Shown here: positions 1 to 6,610 of the stretch, in pieces | How the letters are laid out: each line of letters opens with the position of its first letter | Numbering within the stretch: the first letter of the stretch is position 1 | Source: JBBIJH01 sp037446075 | Lineage (GTDB): Bacteria; Bacteroidota; Ignavibacteria; UBA10030; JAHEZR01 | Length of the DNA: 8,759 bases | Direction: 5' to 3' | Assembly: GCA_037446075.1 (NCBI GenBank) | Contig: JBBIJH010000115.1 | Location: forward strand, 1 to 8,759 | Notes under the pieces: generated by a model | What the model was told of the DNA's origin: nothing | The model's input: the letters and a program-made list of their open reading frames with translations, nothing else | The model's database searches: none | Translations under genes and position numbers: made by a program

Positions 1-548
1 CTGGAGTTGTCACTGCGACTAATGTGAGCGTGGGAGATCTTGCAATGCCGGGCGCGGTGCTTGCGACGGTAGCGAATATCAGTCAAATGAAAGTTATTTT
101 CAGCGTGGGAGAATTTGACATCTCACATTTTTCCCTCGGTCAGAGAGTGAAAGTTTATTCAGAGCTGCAAAGGGAGTTGGTCGTGGAAGGGCGCGTAACA
201 CAACTCTCAAAATCGGCAGATGTTCGCTCTCGTTCCTTTGAGGTGAAGGCACTCTTTGCGAACACGAAGGATCGATGGTTCAAACCCGGCATGTTCTGCA
301 AAGCAGAAGTGCGCTTCGTCACTCGCCAAGGTGCAATTGCAATTCCGCATGTCGCAATCGTAAGCAGCTCTGGAGTAACGAATGTGTACGTGATTTCAAA
401 CGGAAGGGCATTCCTCCGGAATGTCCAGACGGGAGAATCGGATGGAGAGATGACGGAGATCGTAAGAGGCTTAAGAGTCGGTGATACAGTGGCAACTGTC
501 GGCGTTGCCAACTTGAAAGACAGTTGCCTCGTTGTGTTCGCTCGGTGA
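1..548 (+). CDS. RND efflux periplasmic adaptor (membrane fusion protein), C-terminal part
   Basis: This is the C-terminal part of an HlyD/AcrA-type membrane fusion protein, the periplasmic adaptor that joins an inner-membrane RND pump to an outer-membrane channel. The open frame runs from base 3 with no start in view (reads GVVTATNVSVGD...), so the gene begins upstream; the ATG-like starts inside the window are internal. The visible order is the end of the lipoyl/barrel-sandwich region (around VSVGDLAMPGAVLATVANIS), a beta-barrel domain with the typical LGQRVKV and KPGMFCKAEVRF segments, and a membrane-proximal domain beginning near IAIPHVAIV and ending with VRGLRVGDTVATVG. The stop is TGA at 546-548. 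The RND permease follows after 39 bases, which is the usual adaptor-pump order. The substrate cannot be told from the sequence. Family assignment is confident; the N-terminus and any lipoprotein signal are not visible. Confidence 0.93.
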   Translation, partial: GVVTATNVSVGDLAMPGAVLATVANISQMKVIFSVGEFDISHFSLGQRVKVYSELQRELVVEGRVTQLSKSADVRSRSFEVKALFANTKDRWFKPGMFCKAEVRFVTRQGAIAIPHVAIVSSSGVTNVYVISNGRAFLRNVQTGESDGEMTEIVRGLRVGDTVATVGVANLKDSCLVVFAR

Positions 549-570
549 ACTGAGCTTCCACGAAATGGAG

Positions 571-576
571 AGGAGG
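571..576 (+). promoter_or_regulatory. Ribosome binding site setting the TTG start of the RND pump
   Basis: AGGAGG lies 11 bases before the TTG at 588. The nearest upstream ATG (565-567) is in another frame, so this site supports the TTG as start. Confidence 0.65.
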
Positions 577-587
577 GCTTTCTTCCA

Positions 588-3500
588 TTGAGACTTTCTG
601 AGATCTCGATTCAGCGTCCGGTTTTTGCCACGATGATGACAGCAGCCCTCATCGTGCTCGGACTTTTTTCCTTCATCAAGCTGAATGTTGACCTGCTACC
701 GGAGGTCGATATTCCCGTCGTCGTGGTGACGACGGTACTACCGGGGGCTGGACCTGAACAGATAGAGACGGATGTGACCAAACCCGTCGAGGATGTCGTC
801 AATCCCATTGCCGGAGTCGATCACATTCAGTCGACTTCGCAGGAGGGCGTCTCGGTCGTCGTGATCCGATTCAAACTGGAGGTGGACGGGAAGATAGCCG
901 CTCAGGAAGTGAGGGAGAAGGTTGCCGCCATCAGGAGCAAGCTGCCGACCGACATCAAAGATCCCGTCATCCAGCGGTTCGATCCTGCGAGCCAACCCAT
1001 CATGACGCTCACGATCTCGGGAGAGCGGTCGGAGAAGGAGATCACGACGTATACAAAGGACGTCATCAAGAAACGATTGGAGAACGTCCCCGGGGTTGGG
1101 TCGGTGGATCTCGTTGGCGGGGCCGAGCGCGAAATCCAAATTGACGTCGATGCCGCACGACTGCGTGCCTACCAGCTTTCGATTCAGGATGTGATTCAGA
1201 ACGTAGCTGCCGCGAATGTCGAGATTCCTGCTGGGAACCTCAATCAAGGGCCGCGGCAGCTCCTCCTGCGAACGATGGGCAAATATACGAGCGTCGAAGA
1301 TTTTAATAAGGTGATCGTGGCCAGCCCCGGCGGAAAGCCCGTCCATCTTTCGGAAGTTGCAACGGTGACAGACGGAGTGAAAGAACGCACGAGCCTGACG
1401 CGTGTCGATGGGAAGCTCGCTGCTGGGCTGAATATTCTTAAGCAGTCTGGAAGCAACACAGTCCGCGTGGCCGAAGCCGTGAAGGCGCAAATCGTGAGGC
1501 TGGAGAAAGAACTGCCGAGGGACATTCACATCACGATTGCCCGCGATAACAGCGTCTTCATCCGCGACTCGATCGAGGATGTGCTCTTCGATATCGCGTA
1601 CGGCGGCCTTCTCGCTGTGCTGGTGATCTACCTCTTCCTTGCAAACATTCGCTCCACGATCATCAGTGCGTTAGCGCTTCCAACTTCGATCATAGCGAGT
1701 TTCATCGCGATGTACGCGCTCAACTTCACGATCAATGTCATGTCCCTTCTTGCCCTCTCACTTGCAGTTGGGCTCTTGATTGACGACGCGATCGTAGTGA
1801 TTGAAAACATCTACCGACATCTCCACGAGGGGGAAACGCCTCTGGAGGCAGCGAAATCGGCAACGAAGGAAATTGGTCTGGCTGTGATGGCGACGACGTT
1901 CACCGTCGTTGCAGTCTTTGTCCCCGTTGCTTTCATGCCCGGCATTGTCGGTCGCTTCTTCTTCCAGTTCGGGATCGTCGTCTCGGCGGCGGTGCTCGTT
2001 TCTTTGTTCGTTGCGTTCACGTTGACGCCGATGCTTTCGTCGCGGTGGCTTCGGCGGGAAGATGAAGCGCTCTCAAAAGAGGGCAATCCTCTCCAGAAGT
2101 CCCTTTATTATTTCAACCACTTTTTTGAGCTTCTCAACCGGCAATATCGCAACGCCCTCGAGTGGTCCCTAGCCCACCGGAGGATTGTTGTCTTCACCGC
2201 CGTCGGTGTGTTTGTTGTCAGTCTCTTTTTGATGAGGTTCCTGGGAACTGCCTTCTTTCCTAGCTCTGACCAGAATGAGCTTACGGTGTCGGTGAAAGCT
2301 TCGCCGGGAAGCTCGTTGGAGCAGACAAGTTCAATCTGCGAAGAAATTGAAAAGGTCGTCCGCCCTCGCCCCGATGTCGTCACTGTCCTCACGACGATTG
2401 GAGCAGGAAACGACCCTGTGACAAGGGCAAACGTGGCGGTAAAGCTGGTAAAGAAGAAGGATCGAAAGAAGAACGTCGATGAGATCATTGAAGAACTGCG
2501 AAGGGAGATCCGTCACATCCCGGGAGCTCACATTAGCTTGAAGACACCTCAGATGGGCGGCGGTGGAGAGGATAAACCTGTCACGTTCAGTGTAAGAGGG
2601 GAAGAGTTGGGAACACTCGAGCGGCTCGCTGCGGAAGTGGAAAGAATCGTTCGCTCGACTCCTGGCGCAGTGGACGTGGAGAATAGTCTCGAGATTTCCA
2701 AGCCAGAAGTTCGAGTGCGGATCGATCGGGACAAAGCCTCGGACCTTGGGATCAATGTTGGCCTCATTGCCACAACCGTGCGGTCGCTGGTCGATGGGTT
2801 TGTGGCGACAAAGTATCAGGAAGGTGAGGAGCAGTACGACGTCCGGGTACGGCTGAAGAAGGAAGACCGATCCACGCTACACGATGTGGCGAACCTCACG
2901 ATCAAAAGCAACAAGGATCTCCCGAACAACCAGAAGCTCCTCGTCCCTATCAGCGATGTAGCCTCGATCAGTGAAGACGTTGGCCTATCCAAGATCAACC
3001 GGTATGACCGCCAGCGGGAGATCCGCATCGACGCAAATCTCTCTGGCCGATTGCTTGGAGAGGTTTTAGGAGACGTCCAGCGTCGGCTGCGCGAAGAAAT
3101 AACATTTCCTCCGGGCTATTCCGTGGCGGTTGCAGGGCAAGGGGAGATGCAAGCGCAGTCTTTCGCAAACATCTTTCTCTCACTCGCTCTGGCGATTATC
3201 TTCGTATATATCGTTCTTGCGGCGCAATTCGAGAGCTTTGTTTATCCGTTCTCGATCATGCTGGCTTTACCGATGGCGATTATCGGGGCCGTTTTAGCTT
3301 TACTTGTTGTGGGGGGTGCTCTCTCGGTGATGTCGCTCATTGGAATTACTTTGCTCATGGGACTCGTGACGAAGAACGGGATTCTGCTCGTCGACTATAC
3401 AAACGTTTTGCGCGAACGTGGCCTCTCGCGGACAGAAGCGCTCCTGAAGGCTGGCCCAAGAAGACTGCGCCCAATCCTGATGACGACCTTTGCGATGATT

Positions 3501-3767
3501 TTTGGAATGCTTCCTGTTGCACTTGCGCTCGGTGAAGGCTCAGAGTTCCGTGCGCCGATGGGACAGGCAGTCATTGGTGGGTTGATTACATCTACCTTCC
3601 TGACCTTATTCATCGTGCCCGTGGTTTACACGATACTCGATGATCTCTCACCCGAAAAGGCCTTTGCATTCGTGAAGCAGTTAGCCCTCGTGTGGAAGCG
3701 AAAGCCCAAAGTGGCGGTGGCTCCATACCCCGGATTAGAGCCAAAGGGTGGAACATCGGGCAAGTAA
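588..3767 (+). CDS. RND family efflux transporter permease, AcrB/HAE1-like
   Basis: This is a full-length (1059 residues) inner-membrane pump of the AcrB/MexB type, driven by proton-motive force and expected to act as a trimer with the adaptor encoded just upstream. TTG is taken as start because the protein then begins with the family's typical MRLSEISIQRPVFA and a good ribosome binding site precedes it. The two-fold repeat is clear. TM1 lies near residues 13-31, followed by a first periplasmic porter region, then TM2-TM6 between about 330 and 490. TM7 is near 533-553, followed by a second porter region, then TM8-TM12 from about 862 to 1020. The proton-relay residues are present: the Asp pair D399/D400 in TM4 (AVGLLIDDAIVVIEN) and K929 in TM10 (GLVTKNGILLVDYTN), equivalent to AcrB D407/D408 and K940. 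It therefore looks functional. Whether it exports drugs, lipids or other compounds is not readable. A TolC-type channel gene is not in the window. Confidence 0.96.
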   Translation: MRLSEISIQRPVFATMMTAALIVLGLFSFIKLNVDLLPEVDIPVVVVTTVLPGAGPEQIETDVTKPVEDVVNPIAGVDHIQSTSQEGVSVVVIRFKLEVDGKIAAQEVREKVAAIRSKLPTDIKDPVIQRFDPASQPIMTLTISGERSEKEITTYTKDVIKKRLENVPGVGSVDLVGGAEREIQIDVDAARLRAYQLSIQDVIQNVAAANVEIPAGNLNQGPRQLLLRTMGKYTSVEDFNKVIVASPGGKPVHLSEVATVTDGVKERTSLTRVDGKLAAGLNILKQSGSNTVRVAEAVKAQIVRLEKELPRDIHITIARDNSVFIRDSIEDVLFDIAYGGLLAVLVIYLFLANIRSTIISALALPTSIIASFIAMYALNFTINVMSLLALSLAVGLLIDDAIVVIENIYRHLHEGETPLEAAKSATKEIGLAVMATTFTVVAVFVPVAFMPGIVGRFFFQFGIVVSAAVLVSLFVAFTLTPMLSSRWLRREDEALSKEGNPLQKSLYYFNHFFELLNRQYRNALEWSLAHRRIVVFTAVGVFVVSLFLMRFLGTAFFPSSDQNELTVSVKASPGSSLEQTSSICEEIEKVVRPRPDVVTVLTTIGAGNDPVTRANVAVKLVKKKDRKKNVDEIIEELRREIRHIPGAHISLKTPQMGGGGEDKPVTFSVRGEELGTLERLAAEVERIVRSTPGAVDVENSLEISKPEVRVRIDRDKASDLGINVGLIATTVRSLVDGFVATKYQEGEEQYDVRVRLKKEDRSTLHDVANLTIKSNKDLPNNQKLLVPISDVASISEDVGLSKINRYDRQREIRIDANLSGRLLGEVLGDVQRRLREEITFPPGYSVAVAGQGEMQAQSFANIFLSLALAIIFVYIVLAAQFESFVYPFSIMLALPMAIIGAVLALLVVGGALSVMSLIGITLLMGLVTKNGILLVDYTNVLRERGLSRTEALLKAGPRRLRPILMTTFAMIFGMLPVALALGEGSEFRAPMGQAVIGGLITSTFLTLFIVPVVYTILDDLSPEKAFAFVKQLALVWKRKPKVAVAPYPGLEPKGGTSGK

Positions 3768-3784
3768 GGAATAAGTGGAAAGCC

Positions 3785-4084
3785 ATGAAGATCGCGTTCA
3801 TTGTCTATCACGATGTGTTGGAGGATCGAGTGACGAAGCTTCTAAACACAATCGGTGTCGATTACTATACTGAGTGGGAGAATGTGAAGGGAAAAGGTCA
3901 TGCGACTGACCCACATCTCGGTACACGAACGTTCCCGGGATACAACTGTGTTCGGATGATTGCCTTTGGAGAGGAGAAAACGTTGGAGCAACTGATTCGA
4001 GGACTGGAATGCTTGAACAAAGAAATTCAGAGGCCCGACGACCACATTCGCTTGTTTCAGCTTCCGCTGGAGAGGATCTTGTGA
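3785..4084 (+). CDS. PG0541-like RND transporter-associated small protein
   Basis: The product has 99 residues and starts MKIAFIVYHDVLEDRV. I recognise it as resembling the PG0541 family of transporter-associated proteins, named after a Porphyromonas gingivalis protein and typically encoded beside RND pumps. The pattern of a beta strand, a long helix, then a segment with TEWENVKGKGHATDPHLGT resembles small ferredoxin-like-fold proteins of the P-II/ACT kind, so a regulatory or ligand-sensing role at the transporter is a reasonable inference, not an observation. It has no signal peptide or membrane segment, so it should be cytoplasmic. ATG at 3785 is preferred over an in-frame ATG at 3692, which lies inside the pump gene. 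It begins 17 bases after the pump stop. A ribosome binding site is weak (AAGGA at 3766-3770 is far; GGAAAG is very close to the ATG), which suggests translational coupling to the pump. The end overlaps the next gene by 4 bases. Confidence 0.8.
   Translation: MKIAFIVYHDVLEDRVTKLLNTIGVDYYTEWENVKGKGHATDPHLGTRTFPGYNCVRMIAFGEEKTLEQLIRGLECLNKEIQRPDDHIRLFQLPLERIL
4069..4075 (+). promoter_or_regulatory. Ribosome binding site for the GTG start of the cupin gene
   Basis: GGAGAGG lies 5 bases before the GTG at 4081 and inside the end of the preceding gene. It favours this GTG over the in-frame ATG at 4009, which would place 24 extra residues within the upstream gene. Confidence 0.6.
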
Positions 4085-4419
4085 GGACGACGGCCAAAGG
4101 CAAAGCACTTGACACAGAATCGGTGCGAGCAGTCGACTTGGTGGCGCATCAGGATCATGCCATCGTAAGTCGTCAGATTCTAAGGACTAAAACCGGAACC
4201 GTAACGGTCTTTGCTTCCGACGAAGGTCAAGGCTTGAGCGAGCACACATCACCTTTTAATGCTGTCGTCAACGTTCTTGAAGGTGCGGTAGAGGGTGTCA
4301 TTGCTGGAAAGCGTTTTTCTCTGAAAGAAGGTGAGATGATCCTCATGCCGGCGAATCAACCTCATGTGGTCAAGGCGGTAACAAGATTCAAGATGATGTT
4401 GACGATGATCAAACCATAA
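4081..4419 (+). CDS. Small single-domain cupin protein
   Basis: The product has 112 residues and carries one cupin barrel, without signal peptide or DNA-binding domain. The GTG start overlaps the preceding TGA (GTGA at 4081-4084), an arrangement typical of coupled translation in an operon. Cupin motif 1 is around residues 49-68 (HTSPFNAVVNVLEG) and motif 2 around 84-98 (GEMILMPANQPH). Set against the classic G-X5-HXH-X3,4-E-X6-G pattern, only H55 is kept: the second His position is S57 and the Glu position is A61. In motif 2, H95 is kept. With only two of four usual metal ligands, it is more likely a small-molecule binding or sensing cupin, or a weak metal binder, than a typical metal-dependent enzyme. 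Small cupins of this HTxPF...MPANxPH type are common in anaerobes and their role is generally unassigned. Its place between a pump accessory gene and an exported protein gives no firm function. Confidence 0.85.
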   Translation: MRTTAKGKALDTESVRAVDLVAHQDHAIVSRQILRTKTGTVTVFASDEGQGLSEHTSPFNAVVNVLEGAVEGVIAGKRFSLKEGEMILMPANQPHVVKAVTRFKMMLTMIKP

Positions 4420-4429
4420 TGAGGAAGAA

Positions 4430-4435
4430 AGGAGA
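4430..4435 (+). promoter_or_regulatory. Ribosome binding site deciding the DUF6448 start
   Basis: AGGAGA lies 7 bases before the ATG at 4443. It favours that start over the in-frame ATG at 4419, which overlaps the cupin stop (TAATG) and would put extra charged residues ahead of the signal peptide. Confidence 0.6.
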
Positions 4436-4442
4436 GAATGCC

Positions 4443-5075
4443 ATGAGAAGAATAGGTGCCTTCAGTTCAATGACTTCCGTGGCGCTGGCGATCGTGCTCT
4501 TGTTGGGAGCACAGACAAGTTTTGCCCATTGCGATGGCATGGATGGCCCCGTTATCAAGGCGGCGAAGAAAGCGCTCGAAACAGGAAACGTAAACCTTGC
4601 CCTCATCTGGGTGCAGAAGAAGGATGAGGGTGTTATTAAGGCAGCGTTCGAGAAAACACTTGCCGTTCGCAAGCTCAATCCACAGGCGAAAGGTCTTGCT
4701 GATCTATATTTCTTCGAAACGCTTGTGCGCATCCACCGAGCCGGAGAGGGGGCGCCGTATACGGGTCTCAAGCCTGCGGGTCGCGACCTCGGGCCTGCGA
4801 TTCCAGCGGCAGATCAGGCGATCGAGGACGGATCGGCTGCGAAGTTGTACAAGATCTTGAGTGATGCAATGGACAACGGGCTCCATGCTGCTTTCCGTCA
4901 TCTCCTAGCCAAGAAGAACTTCGATGAAAACAATGTAGAGGCAAGTCGAGAATACGTGAAAGCATATGTCGAGTTCATTCACTACGCTGAGCGTCTGTAC
5001 GAAGCAGCAAAGGATCCGGCACACGGATATCTTCTTGAAATGGGAGAGGCGGAGAAACACCAAGACGTACAGTGA
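4443..5075 (+). CDS. Exported DUF6448-type protein, mature form beginning HCDGMDG
   Basis: The product has 210 residues. From recalled family features (HCDxxDGPV, VRIHRAGEGAPYTGLKPAG, FIHYAERLYEAA) it matches the DUF6448 family, which has no known function. The N-terminus is a clear Sec signal peptide: MRR, a hydrophobic stretch near residues 11-24, and a cleavage-like TSFA before H29. The mature protein should be periplasmic, mainly helical, and begin H29-C30-D31. Other His residues in conserved-looking positions are H98, H148, H153 and H180. A metal- or haem-related role would fit these, but this is inference. There is no membrane anchor at the C-terminus, which is charged (EMGEAEKHQDVQ). 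It starts 23 bases after the cupin gene and ends 12 bases before the hemerythrin-like gene, so the three are probably co-expressed. Confidence 0.82.
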   Translation: MRRIGAFSSMTSVALAIVLLLGAQTSFAHCDGMDGPVIKAAKKALETGNVNLALIWVQKKDEGVIKAAFEKTLAVRKLNPQAKGLADLYFFETLVRIHRAGEGAPYTGLKPAGRDLGPAIPAADQAIEDGSAAKLYKILSDAMDNGLHAAFRHLLAKKNFDENNVEASREYVKAYVEFIHYAERLYEAAKDPAHGYLLEMGEAEKHQDVQ

Positions 5076-5087
5076 GGAGATGATACC

Positions 5088-5531
5088 ATGGAATTCAAGA
5101 TTCCCGCATCATTGAAGCTCGAACACGAAGAGCTTCATCGAGAGCTTGTGAAAGCCACGAAGGCTGGCGGCAAGACAGCTGAAGCTGCGAAGCGCGTGGC
5201 AGAACTACTTCACCCTCATTTCGTGAAAGAAGAGGAATTCGCACTGCCGCCTCTCGGAGTCTTATCCGCTATAGCAGATGGGAACATCACGCCAGGGATG
5301 AAAGAAGTCGTCCCCCTGACGGAGAAGCTGAAAACGGAACTGCCACAGATGCTCGAAGAGCACAAGGCAATCGTTGGCGCGCTGAAGAAGCTCGCGGCGG
5401 CCGCGAGGAAGGAAAAGAAAACTCGGTTTCTAGAACTGGCGGAGAAGCTGATGCTCCACGCGAAGACAGAGGAAGAGTTCTTCTACCCGACGTCGGTTTT
5501 GATCGGGGAGTTTTTGAGAGGCAAGTCGTAG
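5088..5531 (+). CDS. Hemerythrin-like (HHE) domain protein
   Basis: The product has 147 residues and forms one four-helix HHE/hemerythrin-like domain, cytoplasmic by absence of a signal. Such domains hold a di-iron site and bind or sense oxygen, NO or iron. Candidate ligands follow the family spacing: H13 and H17 in LEHEELH, H44 and E48 in HPHFVKEEEF, H92 in LEEHKAIV, and H124 with E128 in LMLHAKTEEEFFYP. The EEFFYP end of the last helix is characteristic. An insert near residues 54-80 (GVLSAIADGNITPGMKE) links the helical pairs. A GAGGAGA ribosome binding site at 5074-5080 lies 7 bases before the ATG. In an apparent anaerobe, next to oxygen-sensitive oxidoreductase genes, an oxygen or NO handling role is plausible. 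No fused signalling domain is present. Confidence 0.9.
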   Translation: MEFKIPASLKLEHEELHRELVKATKAGGKTAEAAKRVAELLHPHFVKEEEFALPPLGVLSAIADGNITPGMKEVVPLTEKLKTELPQMLEEHKAIVGALKKLAAAARKEKKTRFLELAEKLMLHAKTEEEFFYPTSVLIGEFLRGKS

Positions 5532-5552
5532 TGAGAAAAGAAGAGGGAAACG

Positions 5553-5756
5553 ATGGCCGCTATCGACACGTTTGATTGGTACACAACAAGAGTTTGGAAT
5601 GATCTGGATGAGGAGACCAGGGAATACGTCAGAAGACAGCGCCGAGATCTTCTGGGTCTGAAATGCGAGGATGAGCGTAAGAGGTTCGTCTTGCGCTACA
5701 TCCGGGAGATATTTGCGCGAACGAAACATTTGGTTTCTGAGTTAGAAGGAGGGTAG
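5553..5756 (+). CDS. Unrecognised 67-residue charged helical protein
   Basis: I do not recognise this family. The 67-residue product is rich in Arg, Glu and Asp, with an aromatic N-terminus (IDTFDWYTTRVWNDL) followed by what should be one or two amphipathic helices (EETREYVRRQRRDLL, RFVLRYIREIFAR). It has one Cys (C38), no signal peptide and no membrane segment. An AGAGGG ribosome binding site lies 5 bases before the ATG. It is 21 bases after the hemerythrin-like gene and 6 bases before the GTG of the oxidoreductase beta subunit. Its coding end supplies the beta gene's ribosome binding site (AAGGAGGG at 5746-5753). It sits where the alpha subunit gene usually lies, but shows no resemblance to alpha. 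The spacing and ribosome binding site make a real gene likely. Confidence 0.7.
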   Translation: MAAIDTFDWYTTRVWNDLDEETREYVRRQRRDLLGLKCEDERKRFVLRYIREIFARTKHLVSELEGG

Positions 5757-5762
5757 ATCGTC

Positions 5763-6551
5763 GTGGAAACACAATTCGTCACTCCGGACGGGATGGAGCT
5801 GGTTTACCGCAAGCCCAGCACGCTTACAGACACGCGGATGCACTACTGCCCCGGATGCAGCCACGGTGTAGTCCACAAAGTGCTGATGGAGGTCGTCGAA
5901 GAGATGGGAATCCAGAGCGAGACGATCGGCGTTGCGCCCGTGGGCTGCTCGGTCTTCGCCTATCACTATATGGACATTGACATGCAGGAGGCGGCACACG
6001 GCCGCGCTTCGGCTGTGGCGACAGGGATCAAACGGATGCTGCCCGATAAGTACGTCTTCTCCTATCAGGGTGACGGCGACCTCGCTGCAATCGGAACGGC
6101 CGAGACGATCCATTGTGCTAACCGAGGGGAGAACATCCTCGTCATCTTCATCAACAACGCAATCTACGGCATGACAGGTGGCCAAATGGCGCCGACAACG
6201 CTCCTCGGACAAATCACCAGTACTACACCGATCGGCCGGCAGGTAGAGTTCGCTGGCCATCCTTTGAAGATCACAGACCTCGTAGCGATGCTGCCAGGGA
6301 CGTATTACGTTACGCGGCAGGCGGTCCACACAGCGACGGCGGTCCGGTATTTCAAGAAGGCAGTACAGAAAGCCTTTCAATACCAGAAAGAGAAAAAAGG
6401 TCTATGTTTCATTGAGATCGTCTCCAACTGTCCTTCCGGCTGGAAAATGACTCCTATTGAAGCGAATGACTGGATGGAGAAGAATATGTTCCCGGTCTAT
6501 CCGCCCGGTGACTTGAAAGTCGATGGTCGACTGGTTCCGGGTCGCCAGTAA
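5763..6551 (+). CDS. 2-oxoacid:ferredoxin oxidoreductase, beta (TPP-binding) subunit
   Basis: The beta subunit of a 2-oxoacid:acceptor oxidoreductase of the KorB/VorA-like group has 262 residues. These cytoplasmic enzymes oxidise a 2-oxoacid with CoA to an acyl-CoA and CO2, passing electrons to ferredoxin, or run in reverse. The thiamine pyrophosphate motif is present: G103-D104-G105-D106, then N131-N132 and IYGMTGGQ. Cysteines C29, C32 (YCPGCSHG), C62 (VGCS) and C223 (NCPSGW) match the [4Fe-4S] ligand set of this subunit. The GTG start at 5763 is supported by AAGGAGGG 9 bases upstream, and by the length. Substrate (2-oxoglutarate, branched-chain oxoacids or other) cannot be decided from this alone. 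The gamma subunit follows; no alpha or ferredoxin-like delta subunit gene lies in the window. Confidence 0.93.
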   Translation: METQFVTPDGMELVYRKPSTLTDTRMHYCPGCSHGVVHKVLMEVVEEMGIQSETIGVAPVGCSVFAYHYMDIDMQEAAHGRASAVATGIKRMLPDKYVFSYQGDGDLAAIGTAETIHCANRGENILVIFINNAIYGMTGGQMAPTTLLGQITSTTPIGRQVEFAGHPLKITDLVAMLPGTYYVTRQAVHTATAVRYFKKAVQKAFQYQKEKKGLCFIEIVSNCPSGWKMTPIEANDWMEKNMFPVYPPGDLKVDGRLVPGRQ

Positions 6552-6574
6552 TAGAGTAGCCCTGGAGAAATCAA

Positions 6575-6602
6575 ACTATCCACTATCAACTATTCACTAT
6601 TA
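6575..6602. repeat. Four tandem heptamers, consensus ACTATYM
   Basis: Read on the + strand, the gap between the beta and gamma genes contains four back-to-back 7-base units: ACTATCC, ACTATCA, ACTATTC, ACTATTA. The first five bases are identical in all four. The array ends 8 bases before the gamma ATG, covering the place where a ribosome binding site would normally lie. Short tandem heptamers are known from some bacterial genomes; the origin here is not visible. Confidence 0.8.
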
Positions 6603-6610
6603 GCTACCCC

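Noticed and set aside
738..1529. 263-residue open frame on the - strand
   Set aside because: It lies fully inside the RND pump gene, whose product is unmistakable there; the translation resembles no protein family and has no plausible start context.
3692..4084. Longer start for the PG0541-like protein
   Set aside because: It would add 31 residues inside the pump gene with no family resemblance; the product from ATG 3785 begins with a proper first beta strand.
5742..6380. 212-residue open frame on the - strand
   Set aside because: It is antisense to the oxidoreductase beta gene over its TPP and Cys motifs; its His- and Arg-rich translation is typical of a shadow frame.
6575..6602. CRISPR-like array
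   Set aside because: Units are 7 bases with no spacers, so this is a simple tandem repeat.
6556..6607. Possible hairpin gtagc/gctac around the heptamer array
   Set aside because: Only 5 bases pair across a loop of more than 40 bases, which is expected by chance.
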